64,000 nucleotides of DNA, from positions 1 to 64,000 of the forward strand of contig JACRAF010000004.1 of assembly GCA_016213505.1 (NCBI GenBank), read 5' to 3'. Below the pieces are notes generated by a model. That model saw only the letters and a list, made by a program, of their open reading frames with translations. It made no database searches and was not told the origin of the DNA. A program made the position numbers and the translations under genes. Every line of letters starts with the position of its first letter. Within the stretch, counting starts at the first letter, position 1. This DNA is from Devosia nanyangense (GTDB taxonomy: Bacteria; Pseudomonadota; Alphaproteobacteria; Rhizobiales; Devosiaceae). Shown one piece after another: positions 27,299 to 38,241 of the stretch.

Positions 27299-28918
27299 AT
27301 GGCCATCCGCCTCCTCAGACTGATCGCTTTCCTGATCGCTGCCCTCGCCTTCGCCGTGCCGCACGCGGCGGCCCAGACGCCGGACATTCCCGCCCTCGTC
27401 GATGCCCTCGGCCAGGGCAGTTTCCCCGAGCGCGAAGCCGCGATCAACGCCTTGGTCGCGACCGGCGACGAGCGCGTGCCGCCGATCCTGCAGGCCCTCG
27501 CGGACGGCAACCTCTACCTCCGCAAATCCGACGCCAAGGTGGTTCTCGCGGCCAAGGCCGGGAGCGGTTTTGCGCTGACGAACCCGCTCGACGGCGCCGA
27601 CCTCGGTCCGGCCGCCAAGGCCGAAATCGACAAGATCAAGGTCAATAACGGGCTGCGCGGAAAAATCCGTACCGCCATCGGGCAGATGACGCTGCTCAGT
27701 CCCGACCGAACCACGCGGCTCTCGGCCGCCCAGACGATCCTCAAGAACGCCGATCCGGCGATGCGCGACCTGCTCGACAAGGCGCTCGCCGCCGAAACCG
27801 ATCCCCAGATCAAGAGCGTGATGGAGCTCGCGCGCGCCGTCATCGTGCTCAAGACCGACACCACCATCGAGGACAAGCGCGCCGCCATCACCACCATCAT
27901 CTCGCATGGCGACCGCGACGCGCAGACGGTGCTCAGCAGCGCGCTCGCCGACGCACCCGACGAGCTGAAGCCGCTGATCGCCGACGGGCTCGCGACCATT
28001 GCGCGCAACCTGCAACTCTGGGACATTGCGCAGAACCTCGTCTATGGCACCTCGCTCGCCTCGGTGCTGCTGCTCGCCGCCATCGGCCTCGCCATCACCT
28101 TCGGAGTGATGGGCGTCATCAACATGGCGCATGGCGAGATGGTGATGCTGGGCGCCTACGTCACATTCGTCGTCCAGAACCTCATCGCCACCTACGCGCC
28201 GGGCCTTGCCGAATACGCCATGGCGATCTCGATCCCGTCCGCCTTCCTGTTTACCGCGCTGGTCGGCGTCGGCATCGAGCGCGGCGTCATCCGCTGGCTC
28301 TACGGCCGGCCGCTCGAGACGCTGCTCGCCACCTGGGGCATCTCGCTCATCCTGCAGCAGGCGGTACGCAGCATCTTCGGCGCCAACAACCGCCTCGTCG
28401 CGCCGCCGAGCTGGATGACCGGCGCCTTCGAGCTGGGCGGTCTCACCATCACCTGGAACCGGCTGTGGATCGTGGTCTTCGCCATCATCGTCTTCGCCGC
28501 CCTGCAACTGGTGCTCAACCGCACGCCGCTGGGCCTCCAGATGCGGGCCGTTACCCAGAACCGCCGCATGGCGTCGGCGATGGGGATCAGAACGCCGTTC
28601 GTCGACGCCATGACCTTCGGCCTCGGTTCCGGGGTCGCCGGACTGGCGGGCGTCGCGCTCAGCCAGATCGACAACGTCTCGCCCAATCTCGGCCAGGGCT
28701 ACATCATCGACAGCTTCATGGTCGTTGTCTTCGGCGGCGTCGGCAATCTGTGGGGCACGCTGATCGGCGCGGTGAGCCTGGGCATGGCCAACAAGTTCCT
28801 CGAACCCTATGCCGGCGCCGTGCTCGCCAAGATCATCATCCTGGTGCTGATCATCCTCTTCATCCAGCGGCGCCCGCGCGGCCTGTTCGCGCTCAAGGGC
28901 CGGGCGGTCGAGCAGTGA
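27299..28918 (+). CDS. urtB: Urea ABC transporter permease UrtB
   Basis: 539-residue permease. A signal-like N-terminus (RLIAFLIAALAFAVPHAAA) is followed by a long helical extracytoplasmic domain (about 30-235) that is normal for UrtB, then a LivH-type membrane domain with about eight helices (ITFGVMGVINMAHGEMVMLG, GVGIERGVIRWLYGRPLETL, TWGISLILQQAVRSIFGANN). The EAA-like coupling loop is near NRRMASAMGIRT. I took ATG 27299, the one that begins the hydrophobic segment. Confidence 0.95.
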   Translation: MAIRLLRLIAFLIAALAFAVPHAAAQTPDIPALVDALGQGSFPEREAAINALVATGDERVPPILQALADGNLYLRKSDAKVVLAAKAGSGFALTNPLDGADLGPAAKAEIDKIKVNNGLRGKIRTAIGQMTLLSPDRTTRLSAAQTILKNADPAMRDLLDKALAAETDPQIKSVMELARAVIVLKTDTTIEDKRAAITTIISHGDRDAQTVLSSALADAPDELKPLIADGLATIARNLQLWDIAQNLVYGTSLASVLLLAAIGLAITFGVMGVINMAHGEMVMLGAYVTFVVQNLIATYAPGLAEYAMAISIPSAFLFTALVGVGIERGVIRWLYGRPLETLLATWGISLILQQAVRSIFGANNRLVAPPSWMTGAFELGGLTITWNRLWIVVFAIIVFAALQLVLNRTPLGLQMRAVTQNRRMASAMGIRTPFVDAMTFGLGSGVAGLAGVALSQIDNVSPNLGQGYIIDSFMVVVFGGVGNLWGTLIGAVSLGMANKFLEPYAGAVLAKIIILVLIILFIQRRPRGLFALKGRAVEQ

Positions 28919-28941
28919 GAGAGCTGGTGCAAGTGACTTCC

Positions 28942-29056
28942 CCCTCATCCGCCCTTCGGGCACCTTCTCCCACAAGGGGAGAAGGTACACCCCACAGTCA
29001 TCGCGGTTCCATCGCCTTCTCCCTTGATGGGAGAAGGTGGCGAAGCCGGATGAGGG
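28942..29056. repeat. Rhizobial-type palindromic intergenic repeat between urtB and urtC
   Basis: A 115-bp element bounded by CCCTCATCCG and its inverted copy CGGATGAGGG, with internal hairpins ACCTTCTCCC/GGGAGAAGGT. The layout is like RIME-type mosaic elements of Rhizobiales. Inside an operon it could form RNA stem-loops that stabilise or attenuate the transcript. Confidence 0.75.
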
Positions 29057-29081
29057 TGAGGCCGCTCGCAGGGGAGCAGCG

Positions 29082-30263
29082 ATGATCACCCAGCTCGTCC
29101 TCCGCGCCCTCGACCGGCGCGCCGTCTGGGTGGTCTCGGCGCTGCTGCTGGTGGCGCTGGCCATTCCGTTCGCCAATCTGGTGCTGCCCGAGGGCCATCC
29201 GCTGCACCTGCCCAACTACGCCGTGCCGCTGTTCGGCAAGTACCTCACCTACGCCATGCTGGCGCTGGCGCTCGACCTGGTATGGGGCTATTGCGGCATT
29301 CTCTCGCTCGGCCACGCCGCCTTCTTCGCGCTCGGCGGCTACGCCATGGGCATGTACCTGATGCGCCAGATCGGCGCCCGCGGCGTCTACGCCAACCCGG
29401 TCCTGCCCGACTTCATGGTCTTCCTCAACTACAAGGAACTGCCGTGGTTCTGGAACGGCTTCGACCAGTTCTGGTTCGCGGCGCTGATGATCGTGCTGGT
29501 CCCCGCCGCCCTCGCCTTCGTCTTCGGCTTCCTTGCCTTTCGCAGCCGCGTCACCGGTGTCTACCTTTCGATCATCACCCAGGCGATGACCTACGCCTTG
29601 CTGCTGGCGTTCTTCCGCAACGATCTCGGCTTCGGCGGCAATAACGGCCTTACCGATTTCAAGGACATCCTCGGCTTCAACGTGCAGGCGACGACGACGC
29701 GCGCGGCCCTGTTCGCGGCCTCCGCCATCGCGCTCGCCTTCGCGGTGCTGGTGTGCACGGCGATCGTCAATTCGAAACTCGGCAAGGTGATGATCGCCAT
29801 CCGCGACGCCGAGAGCCGGACGCGCTTCCTCGGCTACCGCGTCGACAACATCAAGCTCTTCGCCTTCGTGGTGTCGGCGGTGATCGCGGGCATTGCCGGG
29901 GCGCTCTACGTGCCGCAGGTCGGCATCATCAATCCCGGCGAGTTCGACCCGGGCAACTCGATCGAGGTGGTGATCTGGACCGCCGTGGGCGGCCGCGGCA
30001 CCATCATCGGCCCGATCATCGGCGGCCTCCTCGTCAACGCCGGCAAGTCGGTCTTCACCGGCCTCTGGCCTGACTACTGGCTCTACGCGCTGGGCGGCCT
30101 GTTCGTCTTCGTCACGCTGTTCATGCCCAAGGGCATCGTGGGCAGCCTCCGGAGCCTGTTCTCCCGGCGGAAACCCCCGCGCCAGGACAATTCCGAGCCA
30201 CTCGAAACCGGCGCCAAGGATATCCCCATCATCGCCGAACCCCAGCCGGGAGCCGCGGAGTAA
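29082..30263 (+). CDS. urtC: Urea ABC transporter permease UrtC
   Basis: 393-residue LivM-type permease with about ten hydrophobic segments. Typical motifs: LDLVWGYCGILSLGHAAFFA, FRSRVTGVYLSIITQAMTYA, NNGLTDFKDILGF and the coupling region AIRDAESRTRFLGY near residue 250. The start at 29082 has GGGGAGCAGCG before it and lies just after the palindromic repeat; longer in-frame readings run into that repeat. The stop is five bases from the urtD start. Confidence 0.95.
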   Translation: MITQLVLRALDRRAVWVVSALLLVALAIPFANLVLPEGHPLHLPNYAVPLFGKYLTYAMLALALDLVWGYCGILSLGHAAFFALGGYAMGMYLMRQIGARGVYANPVLPDFMVFLNYKELPWFWNGFDQFWFAALMIVLVPAALAFVFGFLAFRSRVTGVYLSIITQAMTYALLLAFFRNDLGFGGNNGLTDFKDILGFNVQATTTRAALFAASAIALAFAVLVCTAIVNSKLGKVMIAIRDAESRTRFLGYRVDNIKLFAFVVSAVIAGIAGALYVPQVGIINPGEFDPGNSIEVVIWTAVGGRGTIIGPIIGGLLVNAGKSVFTGLWPDYWLYALGGLFVFVTLFMPKGIVGSLRSLFSRRKPPRQDNSEPLETGAKDIPIIAEPQPGAAE

Positions 30264-30267
30264 GCCG

Positions 30268-31026
<759 letters not shown>

Positions 31027-31050
31027 GGATGGGAAACGCCGCGGTGACGA

Positions 31051-31235
31051 CAGTCGGCACTCCACCTCCCCCCTTGCGGGGGAGGAAGCGAGATAGGACT
31101 TGGCTATGGCCAAGTCCGTCATCGAGCCGGAGGGGGGATGCAGTCGGCATTGAGCGTACCTCGCCCCCCTCCCCAGCTTCGCTACGGACCTTCGGTCCGA
31201 GCTGCGCTACCCTCCCCGCAGCGGGGGAGGGTGAA
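31051..31235. repeat. Composite palindromic repeats between urtD and urtE
   Basis: Two adjacent hairpin clusters fill the 217-bp gap: CCTCCCCC/GGGGGAGG with GGACTTGG-CTATGG-CCAAGTCC inside (about 31064-31135), and CCTCCCC/GGGGAGG with CGGACC-TTC-GGTCCG inside (about 31160-31232). A direct repeat CAGTCGGCA marks 31051-31059 and 31141-31149. These look like dispersed intergenic palindromes, inserted within the operon. Confidence 0.65.
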
Positions 31236-31243
31236 GGAAGATC

Positions 31244-31945
31244 ATGACCTCCCTCACCATCCGCTCGATCGATCTCCATTACGGCGCGGCGCAGGCGCTC
31301 TACGGCGTCAGCATCGAGGCGAAGCCCGGCAAGATCACCGCGGTGCTCGGCCGCAACGGCGTCGGCAAGAGCTCGACGCTGCGCGCCGTCACCGGCATCA
31401 ACACCACCTCCTCGGGCGAAATCGTCTTCGACAACGAGGTGCTGAAGAAAGCTCCGCCCTATAAGCGCGCGCGCATGGGCATCGGCTACGTGCCGCAGGG
31501 GCGCGAGATCTTCCCGCTGCTGACGGTGAAGGAGAATCTCGAGACCGGCTATGCCGGCCTCAAAGGCGGCGACAAATCCATCCCGGACTACGTCTTTGTG
31601 CTCTTCCCCGTGCTGAAGTCCATGCTGGGCCGGCGCGGCGGTGACCTCTCGGGTGGCCAGCAGCAGCAGCTCGCAATCGGGCGTGCGCTGGTCACCCGAC
31701 CCAAGGTCCTCGTGCTCGACGAGCCGACCGAAGGCATTCAGCCTTCGATCATCAAGGATATCGGCCGGGCGCTGCAGTTCCTGCGCAACGAGAAGGGCAT
31801 GACGATCCTCCTCGTCGAGCAGTATCTGGACTTCTGCCGCGAAATCGCCGACGACATCTACATCATGGATCGCGGTGAGATCATGCATGCCGGCCCGGCC
31901 AGCGACCTCGACCTGCCCGAGGTGCGGCGGCACCTGATGGTGTGA
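31244..31945 (+). CDS. urtE: Urea ABC transporter ATP-binding protein UrtE
   Basis: 233-residue LivF-type ATPase. Walker A GRNGVGKSS (about 36-44), GYVPQGREIFPLLTVKENL, signature LSGGQQQQLAIGRAL, Walker B KVLVLDEPTEGIQPS, H-loop LLVEQYLDF. The TEGIQPSII segment is characteristic of UrtE. The stop overlaps the GTG start of ureD (GTGA), tying transport to urease synthesis at translation. Confidence 0.96.
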   Translation: MTSLTIRSIDLHYGAAQALYGVSIEAKPGKITAVLGRNGVGKSSTLRAVTGINTTSSGEIVFDNEVLKKAPPYKRARMGIGYVPQGREIFPLLTVKENLETGYAGLKGGDKSIPDYVFVLFPVLKSMLGRRGGDLSGGQQQQLAIGRALVTRPKVLVLDEPTEGIQPSIIKDIGRALQFLRNEKGMTILLVEQYLDFCREIADDIYIMDRGEIMHAGPASDLDLPEVRRHLMV

Positions 31946-32763
31946 CTGTGGCGGCCCTCGCTGTTGCCGCCTCCCCCAGGATGCAGCGCGCCCGCGGCGA
32001 AGGCCGCGTCGTTGCAACACTTCGAGACTGCCAGACCGAGATCGCGGAGCTCTATCAGGAGGGCTGCGCAAAGATCCGGCTGCCGCATACGCACGACGCC
32101 TCGCTGCAGGCGGTGCTGATGAACACCGCCGGAGGGCTGACCGGCGGCGACCACATAAGCTGGTCGGTGGAGGCGAAGGCGGGTGCGCGGCTCGTGCTGA
32201 CGACACCTGCCTGCGAGCGCGTCTATCGCTCGCTCGGCAGCGACGCTGTGGTCGAGAACCGGCTCGTCGCCGGAGCGGGCGCGCACGTCGACTGGCTGCC
32301 GCAGGAAACGATCCTGTTCGAGGGCGGCAGGCTCGACCGCCGCCTCGATGTCGAGCTCGCCGACGGCGCCACCCTCACCGCCGTCGAAGCCGTGCTGCTC
32401 GGCCGCGAGGCGATGGGCGAGGCCGCCCGCAATGCCCATCTCCGCGACAATTGGCGCATCCGCCGCAACGGGCGCTTGATCCACGCCGAAGCCACTGTGC
32501 TCAGCGCCGATCCGGCGGAGCGCGACGGGCTGTCGCTGCTCAACGGCGCCCTCGCTTTCGCCACCGTCCTGCACATCGCGCCCGATGCTGAGCGGCGGCT
32601 CGACGCGGTGCGCGCCCTGCTGCCCGAGATCGGCGGCGCCAGCCTCATTGGCGAGCGGCTGACGGTGCGGCTCCTGGCCGAAAACGGCCTCGCCTTGCGC
32701 CGGGCGCTTTCACCCATTATCGCTCTGCTGTCGGGCAACGTCCCGCGGCTGTGGACCCTCTAG
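31942..32763 (+). CDS. ureD: Urease accessory protein UreD
   Basis: 273-residue urease chaperone that binds apo-urease and recruits UreF and UreG. Conserved elements: MNTAGGLTGGDHISW (about 53-67), TTPACERVYRS, LPQETILFEGGRLDRRLDVE, VLLGREAMGE and the NWRIRRNGRLIHAE region. The GTG start at 31942 overlaps the urtE stop. It has the usual place at the head of the urease genes and precedes ureA by 9 bp. Confidence 0.95.
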   Translation: MTVAALAVAASPRMQRARGEGRVVATLRDCQTEIAELYQEGCAKIRLPHTHDASLQAVLMNTAGGLTGGDHISWSVEAKAGARLVLTTPACERVYRSLGSDAVVENRLVAGAGAHVDWLPQETILFEGGRLDRRLDVELADGATLTAVEAVLLGREAMGEAARNAHLRDNWRIRRNGRLIHAEATVLSADPAERDGLSLLNGALAFATVLHIAPDAERRLDAVRALLPEIGGASLIGERLTVRLLAENGLALRRALSPIIALLSGNVPRLWTL

Positions 32764-32772
32764 GACGCCTCG

Positions 32773-33075
32773 ATGAACCTCACCCCCCGCGAAAAGGACA
32801 AGCTGCTGATCTCGATGGCCGCCATCGTGGCGCGCAAGCGCCTCGAGCGCGGGGTCAAGCTCAACCATCCCGAGGCGATCGCGCTGATCACCGATTTCGT
32901 CGTCGAGGGCGCCCGCGACGGCCGCTCCGTCGCCGACCTGATGGAAGCCGGCGCCCACGTCGTCACCCGCCAGCAGGTGATGGAGGGGATCGCCGAAATG
33001 ATCCCCGACGTCCAGGTCGAAGCCACCTTCCCCGATGGCACGAAACTCGTGACCGTCCATCATCCGATCCGGTGA
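32773..33075 (+). CDS. ureA: Urease subunit gamma
   Basis: 100-residue small structural subunit with the family start [16 protein letters not shown] and the segments [20 protein letters not shown] and [20 protein letters not shown] ending in TVHHPIR. It assembles with UreB and UreC into the nickel urease. ATG at 32773 is the standard start. Confidence 0.97.
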   Translation: MNLTPREKDKLLISMAAIVARKRLERGVKLNHPEAIALITDFVVEGARDGRSVADLMEAGAHVVTRQQVMEGIAEMIPDVQVEATFPDGTKLVTVHHPIR

Positions 33076-33079
33076 AGCC

Positions 33080-33340
33080 ATGCTCGAACTCAGACCCAAC
33101 TGCGAATGCTGCAACAAGGACCTGCCGCCGGGCGCGAAGGATGCAATGATCTGTACCTACGAGTGCACCTTCTGCGCCGAGTGCGCCGACACCAAACTCC
33201 ACGGTATCTGCCCCAATTGCGGCGGCAACCTCGCGGCGCGGCCGATCCGGCCGGCTGACAAGCTCCTCAAGAACCCGGCCTCGACTGTCCGCGTCTTCAA
33301 GCCCGAAGGCTGCGCCACCGCTCCCCTGAGGGCAGCATGA
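33080..33340 (+). CDS. DUF1272 domain-containing protein
   Basis: 86-residue small protein with the DUF1272 core: [28 protein letters not shown] and [17 protein letters not shown]. The four CxxC-like pairs suggest a zinc ribbon. Function unknown. It lies between ureA and ureB, starting 4 bp after ureA and overlapping the ureB start by 4 bp (ATGA), so it is translated as part of the urease operon. This placement is unusual for a gene of no known urease role. Confidence 0.88.
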   Translation: MLELRPNCECCNKDLPPGAKDAMICTYECTFCAECADTKLHGICPNCGGNLAARPIRPADKLLKNPASTVRVFKPEGCATAPLRAA

Positions 33341-33642
33341 TCCCCGGCGAAATCATCACCAAACGCGGCGACATCGAGCTCAACGCCGGTGCGGTGCAGA
33401 TCACGCTCGAAGTCGCCAACACCGGCGACCGGCCGATCCAGGTCGGCTCGCACTATCATTTCTACGAGACCAACAACGGCCTCGCCTTCGACCGCGAGAA
33501 GGCCCGCGGTATGCGGCTCGATATCGCCGCCGGCACCGCCGTGCGCTTCGAACCGGGGCAGGCCCGCGAGGTCAAGCTGGTGCCGCTCTCGGGCGCGCGC
33601 ACCGTCTACGGCTTCCAGCAGAAGATCATGGGAAAGCTCTGA
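33337..33642 (+). CDS. ureB: Urease subunit beta
   Basis: 101-residue subunit: [17 protein letters not shown] at the N-terminus, [20 protein letters not shown] (about 29-48), [21 protein letters not shown] and [12 protein letters not shown] at the end. It is the separate beta subunit found in bacterial three-chain ureases. Its ATG overlaps the DUF1272 stop. Confidence 0.97.
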   Translation: MIPGEIITKRGDIELNAGAVQITLEVANTGDRPIQVGSHYHFYETNNGLAFDREKARGMRLDIAAGTAVRFEPGQAREVKLVPLSGARTVYGFQQKIMGKL

Positions 33643-33644
33643 AT

Positions 33645-34055
33645 ATGCTCGAACGCGATGCGATCTTCCGCGAGCGCCTGGTCGCCTTGATGACCGCCAT
33701 CAAGGGCAAGGAGGGAAACGCCCCCAAGCTGCGGCGGCTGGTTGGCGCCTACGCCACGAAGATGGCGAAGGAGGCCGGCGCGCGCGACTGGGCCGATCTC
33801 AAGCAGCGGGCGGACGCGCCCACCTATGATTCCGCGCTGAAGATGTTCCAGACACAGAGCCAGGCCGCAAGCAAGGCGGGCGACACCGACGCCGTGCGCG
33901 CGTTGGAGGTGCTGGCGATCTCGCTGGTCGCGCGGCACCAGTACCAGGAAGACCTTGCGCCGGGCGTCGCCATGCTCGACGACTACATCGCCAAGTGCGG
34001 AGCGGTCGCCCGGCGCTCGGGCATGCAGTTCCTCGCCAAGCCAGCCCCCCGATAG
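33645..34055 (+). CDS. Hypothetical 136-aa protein encoded between ureB and ureC
   Basis: 136 residues, predicted mostly helical and hydrophilic ([57 protein letters not shown]), with one Cys (IAKCGAV). No signal peptide or membrane segment, and no family I recognise. It begins two bases after the ureB stop and ends 11 bp before ureC, so it is co-translated with the structural subunits. It could be an accessory or a neutral passenger; nothing in the sequence decides. Confidence 0.8.
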   Translation: MLERDAIFRERLVALMTAIKGKEGNAPKLRRLVGAYATKMAKEAGARDWADLKQRADAPTYDSALKMFQTQSQAASKAGDTDAVRALEVLAISLVARHQYQEDLAPGVAMLDDYIAKCGAVARRSGMQFLAKPAPR

Positions 34056-34066
34056 GAGGCATCAGC

Positions 34067-35776
<1,710 letters not shown>

Positions 35777-35780
35777 GGCG

Positions 35781-36236
35781 CTACCCGGCCAGTTCGTCGC
35801 TCTCCTTGCGCCCTGCCTCGATCAGCCGCTCGAGGAAATCGGTGATAACCGCAAGCTGTTCAGGCGAATAGCTGGCCGCGATCCGGTCGATGGCGCCGTT
35901 CATGCCGGCATAGTGCCCCATCATCTCGCGCGCCCGCGCCGGCACCGCGCGGATCGTTACTGCGCGGCGATCTCCGGGCTCGCGCTCGCGCACAATCCAT
36001 CCATCGGCCTCCAGCCGATCGAGCACTCCGGTCATTGTCGCGGGGTGGAGCTGCATCAGCCTGGCCAGCGCGCTCGGCGTGAGTGGCCCCTTGCGTCCAA
36101 TGAGATCGAGGCACGCGAGATCGCCGTCCCTCAACTGCGTACGCATGCCGATCCGATGACCGAGCTGCGATAGCTGCGCGCCGAGCTCGCGCACCTGCAG
36201 CCGCACGGTTGCGACATTTGTTGATCTTGTTTTCAT
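35781..36236 (-). CDS. MarR family transcriptional regulator
   Basis: 151-residue winged helix-turn-helix repressor. The DNA-binding domain spans about residues 32-95: QLRDGDLACLDLIGRKGPL, ALARLMQLHPATMTGVLDRL and the wing GWIVREREPGDRRAV. The start at 36236 is chosen because the codon lies on a palindrome and the longer frame (to 36464) reads back through the divergent gene. It is opposite in direction to the urease genes and divergent from an NAD-binding protein gene, which is the likely regulated partner. Confidence 0.9.
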   Translation of the reverse strand: MKTRSTNVATVRLQVRELGAQLSQLGHRIGMRTQLRDGDLACLDLIGRKGPLTPSALARLMQLHPATMTGVLDRLEADGWIVREREPGDRRAVTIRAVPARAREMMGHYAGMNGAIDRIAASYSPEQLAVITDFLERLIEAGRKESDELAG

Positions 36237-36260
36237 ATGATATGAGTTCCATATGATATG
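36234..36260. promoter_or_regulatory. Tandem CATATGATATG operator in the MarR divergent promoter
   Basis: CATATGATATG occurs at 36234-36244 (over the regulator start codon) and 36250-36260. Each copy is CATAT-N-ATATG, an inverted repeat. Two sites with centres 16 bp apart in the 67-bp divergent intergenic region suggest autorepression and control of the neighbour. Confidence 0.65.
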
Positions 36261-36303
36261 CCGATGAGTGATTTCTATCACGGTTCGGAGGCGAAAGCAG
36301 AAA

Positions 36304-36942
36304 ATGAAGATCTCGGTATTCGGAGCAAGTGGCGGCGTGGGTCGCCGGGTGGTGGAGCAATTGCTGGCTGCCGGCCACGAGGTCACGGCCGTCGTGCGCG
36401 ATCCGGGCCGGATGACCTCCGCAGGATCGAAACTGCGGATCATCGCGATCCCGGATCTGGGCAATCAGCAGGCCATCATCGCGGCCGTGCAAGGCCAGGA
36501 CGCAGTCGTCTCGGGCATCGGTCCGCGCTCGACGAGGGACGGCCCGGTGGCATCGACCGCGACCGCGTCGATCCTCGGCGCCATGAGAGCGGCTGGCGTT
36601 CGCCGGTTGGTGACGGTGAGCGCGGCACCGGTGGGCGATATGCCTGCGGATGAGGGACTGTTCGCGCGGCTGATCCTCTATCCGCTTGCGAGAACCCTGC
36701 TTAGGCGCGTCTTCGAAGACCTGGGAAAGATGGAAACGGACATGTGGCGAAGCGGCCTCGACTGCACCGCCGTGCGGCCGCCACGTCTGACCGATGGCCC
36801 GCTGACCGGACGCTACCGCCGGCGCGTCGGCGGCTCGGTGCCGCGAGGCACCGTCATTTCCCGGGCCGACACGGCGCACGCCATGGTCGCCGCTCTTAGC
36901 GACCCGGCGACCATCGGCCAACCAGTCGGCGTCGCAAACTGA
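36304..36942 (+). CDS. NAD(P)-binding, SDR-like epimerase-type protein
   Basis: 212-residue Rossmann-fold protein of the NmrA/NAD(P)H-binding group. The nucleotide-binding loop FGASGGVGRRVVEQLL is at about 6-21, followed by VVRDPGRM and VQGQDAVVSGIGP, and VRRLVTVSAAPVGDM holds the substrate-side strand. It lacks the YxxxK dyad of classical SDR enzymes. Divergent from a MarR regulator with operator-like sites, so probably induced by a small molecule. The substrate is unknown. Confidence 0.85.
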   Translation: MKISVFGASGGVGRRVVEQLLAAGHEVTAVVRDPGRMTSAGSKLRIIAIPDLGNQQAIIAAVQGQDAVVSGIGPRSTRDGPVASTATASILGAMRAAGVRRLVTVSAAPVGDMPADEGLFARLILYPLARTLLRRVFEDLGKMETDMWRSGLDCTAVRPPRLTDGPLTGRYRRRVGGSVPRGTVISRADTAHAMVAALSDPATIGQPVGVAN

Positions 36943-37024
36943 GTTCCGCCGCGCTCAATGACCTGGATCAAAGACACGCCCCGCCGCAGGCGCCATTGCA
37001 CCTCCAAAGCAAACGGAGTTCGCC

Positions 37025-37780
37025 ATGCGCCTCAAGGACAAAGTCGCCGTCGTCACCGGAGCGGGCTCGGGCATGGGCCTCGCCATCGCGAAACTGTTCG
37101 TCGCCGAGGGCGCCAAAGTCGTCGCGGCGGATTGGCACGCGGACGCCATCGCCGCTGCCGTCAAGGAGATCGGCGGCTCGATCGTCGGCATGACCGCCAA
37201 CGTCGCCGAGGAAGCTCAGTGCGTGGCCATGGTGGACCGCGCGGTGTCCGAATTCGGCCGCATCGACATCCTCGTCAACAATGCCGGGGTGATGGACCTC
37301 TTCCAGTCGGTCGCCGACGTGTCCAACGACACCTGGCGGCGCTGTATGTCGGTCAACGTCGACGGGCCGATGTTCGCCATGCGCCGTGCCGTGCCGTTGA
37401 TGCTCGCCCAGGGCAGCGGCGCCATCGTCAACATCGCCTCGGTCGCCGGCGTCGGCGGCGGCGCGGCGGGTGCGGCCTACACCGCCTCCAAGCATGCCGT
37501 GGTCGGGCTCACCAAGAGCACCGCCTTCCAGTATGCCAAGATGGGTCTGCGCTGTAACGCGATCATCGCGGGCGGCGTCAACACCAACATCATGCAGAGC
37601 ATCGACCCCAGCCGGCTCGACCAAGCCGCTCTCGGGCGGATCGGCACCTTCCACGCAGTCAATCCCGGCATGCTCGACCCCATCGACATCGCCAACGCCA
37701 CGCTGTTCCTGGTTTCGCCCGAGGCGCGCTTCATCAACGGCATCGCCATGCCGGTCGACATGGGCTGGCTCGCCGCCTAG
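37025..37780 (+). CDS. SDR family oxidoreductase
   Basis: 251-residue classical short-chain dehydrogenase/reductase. TGAGSGMG (about 11-18) binds the coenzyme, VNNAG (about 85-89) stabilises the core, and the catalytic Ser (NIASVAGV) and YTASK (Tyr and Lys) are in place. The coenzyme loop D36-W (VVAADW) favours NAD(H). It lies in the block of non-urease genes between ureC and ureE, with CGGAG upstream of the start. Confidence 0.93.
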   Translation: MRLKDKVAVVTGAGSGMGLAIAKLFVAEGAKVVAADWHADAIAAAVKEIGGSIVGMTANVAEEAQCVAMVDRAVSEFGRIDILVNNAGVMDLFQSVADVSNDTWRRCMSVNVDGPMFAMRRAVPLMLAQGSGAIVNIASVAGVGGGAAGAAYTASKHAVVGLTKSTAFQYAKMGLRCNAIIAGGVNTNIMQSIDPSRLDQAALGRIGTFHAVNPGMLDPIDIANATLFLVSPEARFINGIAMPVDMGWLAA

Positions 37781-37869
37781 CGACCCGCCGCCGGGCAGGC
37801 TCGACGGAAACGGATGACTTTGCGGGCGGACGCGCTATCCTGCGAACCTCGGTTCGCAGGACAGCTCAC

Positions 37870-38241
37870 ATGCCCCTCAGACTCACCGCCCTCGCCGCCG
37901 TTCTCGCCGCCCTCGCCGCGCCCGCACTCGCCGGCGCCTCGGTGACCATCGGCCTCAGCGTCACCGGCGACATGGAGCGCAAGGCCGTGACCTACGCCTG
38001 CGAGGGCCACGACCCGCTCATTGTCGAATACCTCAACGCCGCGCCGAACTTCCTCGCCCTTCTACCGGTCGGCGACCAGACGCTGATCTTCGTCAACGTC
38101 ATCTCCGCCTCCGGCGCGAAATATGAGTCTGGCTCCTATGTCTGGTGGACCAAGGGCGCCGACGCGACCCTTCACGACGTCACCGAGGGGCTCGACGCCG
38201 CGCCGGTCCTCACCTGCTCCGAGCAAGTCGATACGCCGTGA
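37870..38241 (+). CDS. MliC-like C-type lysozyme inhibitor domain protein
   Basis: 123 residues with signal peptide (LTALAAVLAALAAPALAGA). The mature part resembles the MliC/PliC fold: VTYACEGHDPLIVEYLN, then SGAKYESGSYVWWTKGADAT. The two Cys (ACEG and LTCSEQ) probably pair. It has no lipobox Cys directly after the signal, so it would be periplasmic rather than lipidated. Inhibition of host lysozyme is inferred from the family. Its stop overlaps the GTG of the next gene. Confidence 0.75.
   Translation: MPLRLTALAAVLAALAAPALAGASVTIGLSVTGDMERKAVTYACEGHDPLIVEYLNAAPNFLALLPVGDQTLIFVNVISASGAKYESGSYVWWTKGADATLHDVTEGLDAAPVLTCSEQVDTP

Noticed and set aside
26051-29215. 1054-codon open frame antisense to urtA-urtB-urtC
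   Set aside because: Translation is a composition-driven mirror of well-supported genes, with no domains; long antisense frames are expected in GC-rich DNA.
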